Assembly (NCBI RefSeq): GCF_947648125.1
Contig: NZ_CANSMR010000022.1
Span: 1 to 64,000, forward strand
Reading direction: 5' to 3'
From: an uncultured Bradyrhizobium sp.
GTDB lineage: Bacteria; Pseudomonadota; Alphaproteobacteria; Rhizobiales; Xanthobacteraceae
Length of the DNA: 64,000 nucleotides
Part shown: piece by piece, positions 27,636 to 36,448 of the stretch
Position numbering within the stretch: the first letter of the stretch is position 1
How the letters are laid out: each line of letters begins with the position of its first letter
The notes under the pieces: model-generated
The model's input: only the letters and a program-made list of their open reading frames with translations
The model's database searches: none
What the model was told of the DNA's origin: nothing
Translations under genes and position numbers: made by a program

Positions 27636-29324
27636 ATGTCGGAGACTTTCGCCACCACCGCGCTGAGCGGCTATGAGCTGTTGGCCGATCCGCAGTTCAA
27701 CAAGGGCACCGCGTTCTCCGAGGCCGAGCGCGAGGCGTTCGACCTGCACGGCCTGCTGCCGCCCAATATCCTGACACTGGACGAGCAGGTCTCGCGCCGC
27801 CTCGAGGCGTTGCGCGGCTACGAGACCGACATCGAGCGCTATGCCTTTCTGCGCGAATTGCAGGACACCAACGAGACGCTGTTCTACGCGCTCCTGGTCG
27901 GCAACCTGGAAGAGCTGTTGCCGATCGTTTACACGCCGACGGTCGGCGAGGGCTGCCAAAAATTCAGTCGGCTGTTTCGCAAGCCGCGCGGGCTGTTCCT
28001 CAGCATTCCGCACCAGCACCGGATCGACCGCATTTTCGCTCATCCGCGCTTCGATCACGTCGAGGCCATTGTGGTGACTGACGGCGAGCGCATCCTCGGC
28101 CTCGGCGACCAGGGCGCCGGCGGCATGGGCATCCCGATCGGCAAGCTCGCGCTCTACACCGGCTGCGGCGGCCTGCACCCGGCGACGACCCTGCCGATCC
28201 TGCTCGATGTCGGCACCGACAATCCCGATTGCCTGGCCGATCCGCTCTATGTCGGCTGGCGCAACGAGCGCGTCCGCGGTCAGGCCTATGACGACTTCAT
28301 CGAGGCGTTCGTCGCGGCGGTGGTGAAGCGCTGGCCGCGCGTGCTGCTGCAATGGGAGGACTTCGCCAAGAACAACGCGACGCGCATGCTCGAGCGCTAT
28401 CGCGACCGGCTGCTGACCTTCAACGACGACATCCAGGGCACTGCGGCGGTCGCGACCGGCGCCTTGCTCTCGGCGATCAACGTCACCGGCGTGCCGCTGA
28501 CCGAGCAGCGCGTCGCTGTATTCGGCGCGGGCTCTGCGGGCTGCGGCATCGCCAGCCTGATCCGCGCTGCAATGATCGATGCCGGCCTGTCCGAGAGCGA
28601 GGCGGCGAAGCGATTCTTCATGGTCGACCGCGACGGGCTGCTGCTCGATGGCATGAGCGGGCTCGCCTCGTTCCAGCTGCCTTTCGTCCAGAGCAGGCAG
28701 GCGATCGCGGGCTGGCAGCTCAGCCATCCCGACAAGATCGCGCTGCTCGACGTGGTGCGCAACGCCAGGCCGACCGTGCTGATCGGCGTCTCCGGGCAGG
28801 CTGGCGCGTTCTCCGAACCGATCGTGCGCGCGATGGCCGAGTGCAACCAGCGGCCGGTGATTTTCCCGCTGTCCAATCCGACCTCGCGCGAGGAGGCGAC
28901 GCCTTCCGATATCGAAGCGTGGACCGAGGGACGGGCGCTGATCGGCGTCGGCAGCCCGTTCCCGCCGATCATGCGCGACGGCGCGCGCTTCAAGGTCGAC
29001 CAGACCAACAACTCCTACATCTTTCCCGGCGTCGGTGTCGGCGCGCTCGCGGTTGGCGCGAGCCGGGTCAGCGACGGGATGTTCATGGCTGCCGCCAAGG
29101 CGCTGGCCAGCGTCTCGCCGGCCCGCAACAACCCGAAGCACAATCTGCTGCCGCCGGTCAGCGCGCTGCGCGATGTGTCGCTGACGGTTGCGCTGGCGGT
29201 CGCGCTGCAGGCGCACAAGGAAGGGCTCGCCAAGGATATCCCGATCGACCAGGTCGAGGCGCGCATCCAGGCCAAGGTCTGGACGCCGCGCTACGTACCG
29301 TATCGGCGCGGCAATCGGGCCTAG
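27636..29324 (+). CDS. maeA: NAD-dependent malic enzyme
   Basis: Oxidatively decarboxylates malate to pyruvate. The 562-residue length fits the SfcA/MaeA type, not the 770-residue MaeB type with a phosphotransacetylase domain. Motifs: YTPTVGEGCQKF, the malic signature FNDDIQGTAAVATGALLSA, the metal/substrate tract VVTDGERILGLGDQGAGGMGIPIGKLALYTGCGG, and the NAD loop FGAGSAGCGIA. GAGGGG precedes the ATG. It is monocistronic by spacing; an MFS dicarboxylate-type carrier gene follows after about 180 bases. Confidence 0.96.
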   Translation: MSETFATTALSGYELLADPQFNKGTAFSEAEREAFDLHGLLPPNILTLDEQVSRRLEALRGYETDIERYAFLRELQDTNETLFYALLVGNLEELLPIVYTPTVGEGCQKFSRLFRKPRGLFLSIPHQHRIDRIFAHPRFDHVEAIVVTDGERILGLGDQGAGGMGIPIGKLALYTGCGGLHPATTLPILLDVGTDNPDCLADPLYVGWRNERVRGQAYDDFIEAFVAAVVKRWPRVLLQWEDFAKNNATRMLERYRDRLLTFNDDIQGTAAVATGALLSAINVTGVPLTEQRVAVFGAGSAGCGIASLIRAAMIDAGLSESEAAKRFFMVDRDGLLLDGMSGLASFQLPFVQSRQAIAGWQLSHPDKIALLDVVRNARPTVLIGVSGQAGAFSEPIVRAMAECNQRPVIFPLSNPTSREEATPSDIEAWTEGRALIGVGSPFPPIMRDGARFKVDQTNNSYIFPGVGVGALAVGASRVSDGMFMAAAKALASVSPARNNPKHNLLPPVSALRDVSLTVALAVALQAHKEGLAKDIPIDQVEARIQAKVWTPRYVPYRRGNRA

Positions 29325-29506
29325 TCGGCGCGACCCTTCTGCGCCGCCGCAGGGCAGGCGATGGCCTTGGTCGTCGCCACGGCCGACTAAAGTTCTAGGC
29401 GCTCCGTTCCATTCTGATGGAACCTTCCTTGCCGCCATATCGTTCGTACTCAAACGACCTAAACGGTCAAAATCCATCCGGGGGGCTTGTCCGAGGAGAC
29501 GCTCCC

Positions 29507-30841
29507 ATGACGACACTGGGCCTCGACGCCAACCAACTCTCGCCAGCTGAGCATCAGCTCCAGATGCGCCGCGCGGTCATCGCCTCCACGATCGGGACCG
29601 CGATCGAATGGTATGATTTCTTCCTCTACAGCACCGTCACCGGCCTGGTGTTCGCAAAGCTGTTCTTTCCGCATTCCGATCCCTGGGTCGGCACGCTGGA
29701 AGCCTTCGCCATCTATGCGGTCGGCTTCATCGCGCGGCCGATCGGCGCCGCGATCTTCGGCCATTATGGCGACCGCATCGGCCGCAAGTCGACGCTGATC
29801 GCGACGCTGCTGTTGATGGGACTGGCGACCGCGGCGGTCGCGTTGGTGCCGACCTATTCCAGCATCGGTATCTGGGGCGCGGTGATCCTCACTGTGCTGC
29901 GCTTCATCCAGGGCGTCGGGGTTGGCGGCGAATGGGGCGGCTCGGTGCTGATGTCGATGGAATGGGCGCGCAACGATCGCTCCCGCGGCCTGATCGCGTC
30001 ATGGCCGCAATTCGGCGTGCCGTGCGGGCTGTTCCTCGCCAACCTTGCCGTGCTGGCGTTCAGCCAGATGTCGGGCGACCAGTTCCTGGCATGGGGCTGG
30101 CGCATTCCATTTGCGCTCAGCATCATCCTGGTCGGCGTCGGCCTCTACATCCGGCTCGGCATTCTGGAGACGCCGGTGTTCGCCAAGCTGGTGGCCGAGC
30201 GTCAGCTCGACCGCACGCCGATGCTGACGGTGATCCGGGACCATCCGAAGGAGATCCTGCTGTCGGCTTTCGCGCGGATGTCCGAGCAGGCGCCGTTCTA
30301 CATCTTCACCGCCTTCGTGTTCTCCTATGGCATCGGCACGCTGCACATGTCGCGCGACTTCCTGCTGACCGCGGTGCTTTCGGCCTCGGTGCTGTCATTC
30401 GTCTCGATCCCGGTGTTCGGGCATCTGTCCGACCAGATCGGCCGCAAGAACATGTACATGATCGGCGCGTTGGTGACCGGCATCTTCGGCTTCATCTACT
30501 TCGCGATGCTCAATACCGGATCGGAGTCGATCATCTTCCTCGCGATCATTCTCTCGCTCATTCCGCACGACATGCAGTACGGGCCGCAGGCCGCCCTGAT
30601 CGCCGAAAGCTTCACCGGCCGCCTGCGCTACAGCGGCGCCTCGCTCGGCTACCAGCTCGCATCGGTGATCGCCGGCGGTCCGGCGCCGCTGATCGCCGCC
30701 TGGCTGTTCGGTACCTATCATTCGTCGATTGCGATCGCGCTCTACATCGCGCTCTGCGCCGTCATCACCCTGGTCGCAACCGCACTGATGACTGACTACA
30801 CCGGCAAGGACATCAATGCCGCGGCCGCACATCAGCGGTGA
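29507..30841 (+). CDS. MFS transporter, metabolite:H+ symporter (MHS) type
   Basis: Inner-membrane carrier of 444 residues with about twelve hydrophobic segments. N-terminal TIGTAIEWYDFFLYSTVTGLVFAKLFFP and the loop GHYGDRIGRKSTLI are the signature of the MHS subfamily (ShiA, KgtP, proline/betaine and citrate symporters). GAGGAGA lies seven bases before the ATG at 29507; the frame extends upstream to 29417 without a ribosome site. Position after malic enzyme suggests, but does not prove, uptake of a dicarboxylate or related acid. Confidence 0.92.
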   Translation: MTTLGLDANQLSPAEHQLQMRRAVIASTIGTAIEWYDFFLYSTVTGLVFAKLFFPHSDPWVGTLEAFAIYAVGFIARPIGAAIFGHYGDRIGRKSTLIATLLLMGLATAAVALVPTYSSIGIWGAVILTVLRFIQGVGVGGEWGGSVLMSMEWARNDRSRGLIASWPQFGVPCGLFLANLAVLAFSQMSGDQFLAWGWRIPFALSIILVGVGLYIRLGILETPVFAKLVAERQLDRTPMLTVIRDHPKEILLSAFARMSEQAPFYIFTAFVFSYGIGTLHMSRDFLLTAVLSASVLSFVSIPVFGHLSDQIGRKNMYMIGALVTGIFGFIYFAMLNTGSESIIFLAIILSLIPHDMQYGPQAALIAESFTGRLRYSGASLGYQLASVIAGGPAPLIAAWLFGTYHSSIAIALYIALCAVITLVATALMTDYTGKDINAAAAHQR

Positions 30842-30866
30842 GCTCGAGACAGCATGGGAGAAGCAG

Positions 30867-31244
30867 ATGGTAAAATGGCGAAAGGAATCCGCGCTCGATC
30901 TCTATAACCTCGTCGCAGCGATCTTCCTGCTCGCTGCGCCGTGGTTGTTTGCGCACGTTAACCCGACGGCGGCGATCGATCTCAGGATCAGCGGTGCCGC
31001 GATCGCGATCATGTCGCTGGCAGCGATCGTCGCGTTCTCGATCTGGGAGGAATGGATCAACCTGTTCGTCGGATGCTGGCTGATCGCCTCGCCCTGGCTG
31101 CTCGGCTTCACGCACACCCGCGCGATGCATTTTGCCATCGCCGCGGGTGCGGTGGTCGCATTCATGGCACTGCTCGAGCTGTGGCTGGAGTACGAGAAGA
31201 CGCATCTCGGTCCGGCCGCGCCGCAGGCCGCAGCAAAGCATTAG
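30867..31244 (+). CDS. SPW repeat membrane protein
   Basis: A 125-residue protein with four hydrophobic helices. Two SPW-type units are visible: AAPWLFAHV in the first half and IASPWLLGFTHT in the second, each after a Trp-containing helix (WEEWINLFVGCW). This family sits in the bacterial inner membrane and has no assigned function. The ATG at 30867 follows GGGAGAAG; a start at 30816 would overlap the MFS gene. The gene lies 25 bases after the MFS stop and is probably cotranscribed with it. It is convergent with a small exported protein gene three bases away. Confidence 0.85.
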   Translation: MVKWRKESALDLYNLVAAIFLLAAPWLFAHVNPTAAIDLRISGAAIAIMSLAAIVAFSIWEEWINLFVGCWLIASPWLLGFTHTRAMHFAIAAGAVVAFMALLELWLEYEKTHLGPAAPQAAAKH

Positions 31245-31247
31245 AAG

Positions 31248-31532
31248 CTAGCAGCCGCGGCAAATGCCCTTGATCTTGCGGTCGACGATCGCGTCTTCCT
31301 GATCGATGATCTGTTGCGATGACGCCGCCGCTGCCGGAATGTCGGCGGCGCGCGGCTGGCGATGACCGACCGGCGCCGACCAGGGCCGGGTCGCGGTTTC
31401 GTTTGAGGCAAATGCACTGGGCGCCTGGACCGTCGCCTGTGCGAAGCAAGAGGTCGCCATGGTTGCGGACAGGATTGCAGCCAGGCCAAGTCCTCTGCCA
31501 AGTCCTCTGCCAAGTCGTCGAAGATCGCTCAT
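31248..31532 (-). CDS. Small exported hypothetical protein (94 aa)
   Basis: The 94-residue product starts MSDLRRLGRGLGRGLGLAAIL and has a signal peptide ending SCFAQA. The mature part is polar and ends DRKIKGICRGC, with two cysteines that could form a disulfide or bind a ligand. GGAG precedes the ATG at 31532 by seven bases; an in-frame ATG lies at 31544. The LGRG repeats in the signal come from a 12-base DNA repeat. I do not recognise the family. Confidence 0.65.
   Translation of the reverse strand: MSDLRRLGRGLGRGLGLAAILSATMATSCFAQATVQAPSAFASNETATRPWSAPVGHRQPRAADIPAAAASSQQIIDQEDAIVDRKIKGICRGC
31486..31516. repeat. 12-base in-frame tandem repeat
   Basis: CCAAGTCCTCTG occurs twice in contact (31486-31497 and 31498-31509), followed by a partial third copy CCAAGTC. 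It is in frame in the small exported protein and encodes repeated LGRG in the n-region of its signal peptide. Confidence 0.85.
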
Positions 31533-31739
31533 GAGAATCTCCATACCGTCATCGCCGCGTTTGTGCGCGGCCTTGATGAAATGGAGTGCCTCTCGCGTTC
31601 CCGTATTCCCCGGTCCGTCTGATGTGATCAGGCGCTCGCGGTTCGGTGATCGCGCGTGATGAAATAATTTCCCGGCATTCACGCTCCTTGATCACAGGAG
31701 CCGAGCTTGGTCGGCTTCATCCACGTGCGGAGAAACCCA

Positions 31740-31973
31740 ATGACCAAATTGACCTTCGTGACGCTTGCCCTGGTTGCGGCAGCTGCGTTCTCGGCTCAGG
31801 CCTCCGCCGCCAGCAACAATGCTGCGGTGCGGCGCGCCCATGCTTCGATGACGACGACAACGACGACACCGGTCAGCAGCAAGACGACTGATTGCGTGCG
31901 CGCGCCGAACGTCGGATCGTTCGCGACCGCGCCCTTCACCGAGCCGCCCTGCATGCCCGGCACGATCCGCTGA
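31740..31973 (+). CDS. Small exported Thr-rich hypothetical protein (77 aa)
   Basis: The 77-residue product has a clear signal peptide (MTKLTFVTLALVAAAAFSAQ, cleavage after ASA) and a short mature part with a run of six threonines, two cysteines (DCVRAP and PPCMPGTIR) and no known motif. GGAG lies seven bases before the ATG at 31740. A stem-loop follows 20 bases after the stop. It probably stays in the periplasm. Family unknown to me. Confidence 0.7.
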   Translation: MTKLTFVTLALVAAAAFSAQASAASNNAAVRRAHASMTTTTTTPVSSKTTDCVRAPNVGSFATAPFTEPPCMPGTIR

Positions 31974-31992
31974 CCACGCGCGTAGCGGAAAG

Positions 31993-32016
31993 CCCCGGAC
32001 CTCTGGTCCGGGGTTT
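31993..32016 (+). terminator. Probable terminator after small exported gene
   Basis: CCCCGGACC, loop TCT, GGTCCGGGG, then TTT. The stem is perfect over nine pairs; the T tract is short. Confidence 0.65.
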
Positions 32017-32155
32017 CCCGGGCGATGCGATGTCGCCGGGAAGTGGCCGCGGAATGGGCGTGACCCACCTCACAGCCAAGCCAGTGCGATCGTGCGAAGC
32101 GTGCGGCGTCGGAGCTGGCGCATGGTGCCCCGGCCCGAGTTCAAGGAGACGTCGC

Positions 32156-32422
32156 ATGACACGCAATTTGCTTGTTGCCTTCGCTGCCGTTGTCGCGTTC
32201 GGCGTGACCGCGCTGAGCTCTGCGCAGGCCGGCGGACTTCACATGGCGCCGCCAAAGAATGTCGGCGCGAAACTGCCCCCGGGCGGTTCGGGCGGCCCGC
32301 ATCGTCAGCCGGTCGATCCGCCGCCCTATCTCGGAACGGGTTACAGCGGTGACAGTGCGGGTGGCAGCGGAGGTGGCGGATATCTCGGCGACCCCAATCA
32401 TCCCGGCCACGAGCAATTCTGA
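32156..32422 (+). CDS. Small exported Gly/Pro-rich hypothetical protein (88 aa)
   Basis: The 88-residue product begins MTRNLLVAFAAVVAFGVTAL, a signal peptide ending SAQA, followed by a low-complexity mature part rich in Gly and Pro (PPGGSGGPH, GSGGGGYLGDPNHPGHEQF) with three histidines near the end that might bind metal. AAGGAG lies eight bases before the ATG. Function unknown; the composition suggests an unfolded or surface-associated protein. Confidence 0.7.
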   Translation: MTRNLLVAFAAVVAFGVTALSSAQAGGLHMAPPKNVGAKLPPGGSGGPHRQPVDPPPYLGTGYSGDSAGGSGGGGYLGDPNHPGHEQF

Positions 32423-32455
32423 AAAAACAACGGCCCCGAATTTGTTTCGGGGCCG
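32421..32455 (-). terminator. Terminator for FAH-family gene (minus strand)
   Basis: CGGCCCCGAA (32431-32440) pairs with TTCGGGGCCG (32446-32455) around a TTTGT loop. On the minus strand the stem is followed by TTGTTTTTTC, a good T tract. In the plus direction it can also stop the gene ending at 32422, though without a T run. Confidence 0.85.
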
Positions 32456-32482
32456 CGGTCTGCTGGTGGATCGGATCCGGAG

Positions 32483-33184
32483 TTACTCCGGCTTGCCGAT
32501 CGATACTTTCAGCGTGCCGACGCCGTCGACGCCGCATTCGAGCTTGTCGCCCACTTGCAGCTGCGAGACGCCGGCGGGCGTGCCGGTCATGATGATGTCG
32601 CCGGCGGCGAGCTTCACCTGCTGCGAGAGCTGCCAGATGATCTCAGGCACGTTCCAGATCAGTTCGGTGAGGTCGCCCTTCTGCGCTTCCTTGCCGTTGA
32701 CGGTGAGCCAGATCTTGCCGCTGGAGGGGTGGCCGATCTTCGAGGCCGGCTGGATCGCGGAGCAGGGCGCCGAATAGTCGAACGACTTGCCGATCTCCCA
32801 GGGCCGCTCCTTCTTGCGCGAGGCGATCTGTAGGTCGCGGCGGGTCAGGTCGATGCCGACCGCATAGCCGTAGACATGCTCGAGCGCCTTGTCGGCGGGA
32901 ATGTTGAGCCCGCCGCTCTTCATCGCCACCACCAGCTCGACCTCGTGATGCAGGTCCTTGGTCAGCGGCGGATAGGGGATCGTCGCACCATCGGGCACCA
33001 GCATGTCGGCATGCTTGCCGAAGAAGAACGGCGGCGCACGCTCGTCATTGCCCATCTCCCTGATATGCTCGAGGTAGTTGCGGCCGACGCACCAGATGCG
33101 GCGGACCGGATAGGTGCCGGATTCGCCGATGACGGGGAGCGAGGGCTGCGGGGGAAGCGGAATGACGGTGGAGGCGGCGTTCAT
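32483..33184 (-). CDS. Fumarylacetoacetate hydrolase family protein
   Basis: A 233-residue single FAH domain. Metal-binding residues are visible in HHEVELVVAM (two Glu) and YGIDLTRRDLQ (Asp), and the C-terminal MTGTPAGVSQLQVGD is typical. Length and the N-terminal VGRNYLEHIREMG are closest to fumarylpyruvate hydrolases and acylpyruvases, which split C-C bonds of acylpyruvates in aromatic breakdown. There are no aromatic-ring genes next to it, so the substrate is open; oxaloacetate decarboxylase activity is another known role in this family. Monocistronic, with its own terminator. Confidence 0.92.
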   Translation of the reverse strand: MNAASTVIPLPPQPSLPVIGESGTYPVRRIWCVGRNYLEHIREMGNDERAPPFFFGKHADMLVPDGATIPYPPLTKDLHHEVELVVAMKSGGLNIPADKALEHVYGYAVGIDLTRRDLQIASRKKERPWEIGKSFDYSAPCSAIQPASKIGHPSSGKIWLTVNGKEAQKGDLTELIWNVPEIIWQLSQQVKLAAGDIIMTGTPAGVSQLQVGDKLECGVDGVGTLKVSIGKPE

Positions 33185-33331
33185 GAACGGGTCCCGGAGG
33201 GTTGAAGGAGGGAGCGCGGGCCGTATTTACGCGGTTACGGCGCTGGGGGCTAGGGGCTGCGGCTGCACCCGGCGCAGAGGTGAGGCCAGCTTTCCGCCGA
33301 GCGCGGCCGCCCTTGGCCGGCGAGAGCGGTG

Positions 33332-34525
33332 ATGCCGATGCGCAGATGGCTTTCGGTCGGCCTTGCGCTGGTTGTCGCGGTCTTGTTCGCCTCCGCTGTC
33401 CGCTTCTTTGTGGTCACCCCGGAACGGATCGACCGGGGCCAGAACAAGGTCCAGCGCGTGGTGCTGGATATCACGCCCGCCGCGCAGGCCTTGCAGGCGA
33501 CGCTCGATGTGGCGGACATGCACGCGGACAGCCTGTTGTGGAAGCGCGACCTGATCGCGCGGTCCGATCGCGGGCATATCGACCTGCCCCGGCTGATCGA
33601 GGGCCGCTACGCATTGCAGGTGTTCTCGTCGGTGACCAAGTCGCCCAAGGGCCAGAATTATGATGCCAACGCCGGCGACACCGACACGATCACGAGCCTC
33701 GCCATCGTCGATCTGCAGCCGATGCGGACATGGTTCTCGTTGCTGCAGCGCTCGCTATGGCACGCCGAGAAACTGCACAGCTTCGCCGACAAGTCCACTG
33801 GGCGGCTTCGCGTGATCACCACACCGGCCGACATCGATCGCCTGCTCGCGGATCGCAAGAACGGCACGACGGTGGTCGGCGCAATGCTGTCGATCGAGGG
33901 CCTGCAGGATCTCGAGGGCAACATCGACAATCTCGACGTGCTCTACGCCGCCGGATTCAGGATGGCCGGTCTCGCGCACTTCTTCGACAATGACGTCGCA
34001 GGCTCGATGCATGGCGTTGCGAAAGGCGGACTGACGCCGCTCGGTCGGCAGGTCGTGCAGCGGATGGAGGCGAAGGGGATGATCGTCGATCTCGCCCACG
34101 CAAGCCACGCGGCGGTCGCCGATGTGCTGGCGATGGCGACACGCCCGGTGGTCTCGAGCCATGGCGGCGTTCAGGCGACCTGCAAGGTCAACCGCAATCT
34201 CACCGATGATGAGGTCCGAGGTGTCGCGCGGACCGGAGGCGTCGTCGGCATCGGCTTCTGGCAGGGCGCGGTCTGTTCGCTCGATCCGAACAATGTCGCG
34301 CGGGCGATTGCCCATGTCCGCGACCTGGTCGGGATCGACCATGTCGGGCTCGGCTCGGATTTCGACGGCTCGACCACCACGGGCTTCGACGCGAGCGGGA
34401 TTGCCGCCGTGACCCAGGCGCTGATGTCGAGCGGGTTCTCCGAGGACGACATCCGCAAGGTCATGGGCGGCAATGTCCTGCGCGTGCTGCGCGCAGGCAT
34501 TGTCGCCAAGGACGAGAAGGGATGA
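33332..34525 (+). CDS. Membrane-anchored dipeptidase (peptidase M19)
   Basis: Zinc dipeptidase of 397 residues. A single N-terminal membrane segment (WLSVGLALVVAVLFASAVRFF) anchors it with the catalytic part outside the cytoplasm. Zinc ligands can be placed: HAD in VADMHADSL, Glu in MLSIEGLQ, His in VDLAHASH and SSHGG, Asp in GLGSDFDG. M19 enzymes cleave dipeptides, including D-amino acid ones, and may act in peptidoglycan peptide recycling. Two later ATGs exist (33338). It is divergent from the FAH gene and its stop is three bases from the convergent ABC exporter gene. Confidence 0.93.
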   Translation: MPMRRWLSVGLALVVAVLFASAVRFFVVTPERIDRGQNKVQRVVLDITPAAQALQATLDVADMHADSLLWKRDLIARSDRGHIDLPRLIEGRYALQVFSSVTKSPKGQNYDANAGDTDTITSLAIVDLQPMRTWFSLLQRSLWHAEKLHSFADKSTGRLRVITTPADIDRLLADRKNGTTVVGAMLSIEGLQDLEGNIDNLDVLYAAGFRMAGLAHFFDNDVAGSMHGVAKGGLTPLGRQVVQRMEAKGMIVDLAHASHAAVADVLAMATRPVVSSHGGVQATCKVNRNLTDDEVRGVARTGGVVGIGFWQGAVCSLDPNNVARAIAHVRDLVGIDHVGLGSDFDGSTTTGFDASGIAAVTQALMSSGFSEDDIRKVMGGNVLRVLRAGIVAKDEKG

Positions 34526-34528
34526 ACC

Positions 34529-36340
34529 TCAGCCGGTGGCGCTGATCGGCGCCAAGGCCAGCGGTGACGGGTCGTGGTGGTGCTGCAGGCGGAAGAACGA
34601 GGCGTAGCGGCCGCCGCGGCGCAGCAGCTCCTCGTGACGCCCGCGCTCGACGATCTCGCCGCCCTCGACCACCAGGATCGCATCGGCATGCATGATGGTG
34701 TGCAGGCGGTGCGCGATCACGATGGTGGTGCGGCCCTGGCAGAGATGCTCGATCGCCTCCTGCACCTGCTTCTCGGACTCCGAGTCGAGCGCGGCGGTGG
34801 CCTCGTCGAGCAGGATGATCGGCGCGTTCTTGATCAGCGCGCGGGCGACCGCGATGCGCTGGCGCTGTCCGCCGGACAGTTGCGCGCCGTGCTCGCCGAC
34901 CGGCGTGTCGTAGCCGAGCGGGAAGCTCATGATGAAGTCGTGCGCGCAGGCGGCCTTGGCGGCGTCGACGATCTCGGCCTCGGTGGCGCCTGGCTTGCCG
35001 AAGGCGATGTTGGCGCGGATGGTGTCGCGGAACAGATAGACGTCCTGGCCGACATAGGCGGTCTGCTGGCGCAGCGACTTGCGCGAGACCGACAGGATCG
35101 ACTGCCCATCGATCAGGATGTCGCCCTCGCGCGTCTCGTAGAAACGCAGCAGCAGGGCGAGCACCGTCGATTTGCCGCCGCCGGAGGGACCGACCAGCGC
35201 GGTGACCTTGCCGGGCTCGGCCATGAAGCTCAAGTGGTTCAGCACCGGCTCACCGGGGCGATAGGCAAAGTTGACGTCGCGCAGTTCGATCCGCGCATCG
35301 GAGAGTTTGAGCGCCGGCTTGTCGTCGTCGGCCTGCTCGCTTGCGGGACTGTCGACGACCTCGAGCAGCATCCGCGCGCCGACCAGCTGGCTGTTGAGGT
35401 CGATGTTGAGCCGCGCCAGGCGCTTGGCCGGCTCGGTCGCCATCAGGAAGGCGGTCAGGAACGTGAAAAACTGGCCCGGCGTGGAACCGAGCGCCACCAC
35501 ACTGTAGCCGCCATACATCAGGCAGCCGGCGACCGCGAAGCCGCCGAGCATCTCCATCAGCGGGTTGGAGCGGTTGGCGACATGCGCCATCTTGTTGGCG
35601 TTGCGCTCGACGATCGCGATGTTCTCGTCGATCCGCTGCTGCATGGTGCCTTCCAGCGTGAACGCCTTCACGGTGCGGATGCCCTGCAGCGATTCCTGCA
35701 TCGTCTCCATGATGTCGGCGGTGCCGGTGAACTGGTTGTAGGCGAGACCCTTGATCCGCTTCACCAGCTTGCGCAGCACCAGCATCGCCGGCGGCACCGC
35801 CACGAGCCCGATGAACGACATCAGCGGATCCTGCCACACCATGACGGCGACCATGCTGATCAGCATCAGGAAGTCGCGGCCGATCGCATTGACCAGCATG
35901 TTGAGCACATCGGTGATCGACTTGGCGCCGGCGGTGAGCCGCGCCAGGAATTCCGAGGAGTGCCGCTGCGAGAAGAAGCCGATGCTTTCGCTCATCAGCT
36001 TGGCGAACAATTGCCGCTGGTTCCGCGCCAGGATGGCGTTGCTGATCTTCGACAGGATCACCATGTGGCCATAGGTCGCCACGCCCTTGATGAAGAGCAG
36101 CACCACCGTGACCCCGGCAAACATCGCGATGCCGGGGATGTTCTTGTCGACATAGGCCTGGTTGATCACCTGGCCGAGCACGTAAGTGGCGCCGGCCGTC
36201 GAGCCGGCCGCAACGGCCATCAGGGCGAACGCCGTCAGATAGCGCCGCCAGTAGGTGATCCCCTGTTCCGTGACCAGACGGCGAATCAGGATCGCCGCGC
36301 CATAGGGATCGTCGGTAATTTTCTTTGGAAACTGAGCCAT
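34529..36340 (-). CDS. ABC exporter, permease-ATPase fusion (MsbA-like)
   Basis: A 603-residue half-transporter with six membrane segments in the first 330 residues and a C-terminal ATPase: Walker A GPSGGGKST, signature LSGGQRQRIAVARA, Walker B IILLDEATAALD, H-loop VIAHRLHT. It should work as a homodimer that flips a lipid-linked or hydrophobic substrate. The position next to galE and the LPS genes makes lipid A-core export (MsbA role) a fair guess, but the family also includes drug and beta-glucan exporters. It is separated from galE by 108 bases on the same strand. Confidence 0.9.
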   Translation of the reverse strand: MAQFPKKITDDPYGAAILIRRLVTEQGITYWRRYLTAFALMAVAAGSTAGATYVLGQVINQAYVDKNIPGIAMFAGVTVVLLFIKGVATYGHMVILSKISNAILARNQRQLFAKLMSESIGFFSQRHSSEFLARLTAGAKSITDVLNMLVNAIGRDFLMLISMVAVMVWQDPLMSFIGLVAVPPAMLVLRKLVKRIKGLAYNQFTGTADIMETMQESLQGIRTVKAFTLEGTMQQRIDENIAIVERNANKMAHVANRSNPLMEMLGGFAVAGCLMYGGYSVVALGSTPGQFFTFLTAFLMATEPAKRLARLNIDLNSQLVGARMLLEVVDSPASEQADDDKPALKLSDARIELRDVNFAYRPGEPVLNHLSFMAEPGKVTALVGPSGGGKSTVLALLLRFYETREGDILIDGQSILSVSRKSLRQQTAYVGQDVYLFRDTIRANIAFGKPGATEAEIVDAAKAACAHDFIMSFPLGYDTPVGEHGAQLSGGQRQRIAVARALIKNAPIILLDEATAALDSESEKQVQEAIEHLCQGRTTIVIAHRLHTIMHADAILVVEGGEIVERGRHEELLRRGGRYASFFRLQHHHDPSPLALAPISATG

Positions 36341-36448
36341 CCGCGTTCCATTGACGGCGGGCAGCGCCGGCCGTCAGGGTTGCGGACCTCCTTGCCCGCT
36401 TGGCGGGGCTTTTTCAAGCACAATAACTGCTTGATAACGGCTTGATTT

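Noticed and set aside
36395-36414. Terminator-like hairpin CCCGC-TTG-GCGGG with T5 between galE and the ABC exporter
   Set aside because: The T run is on the plus strand, while both genes are read from the minus strand; short stem. It could stop antisense transcripts, but I do not call it.
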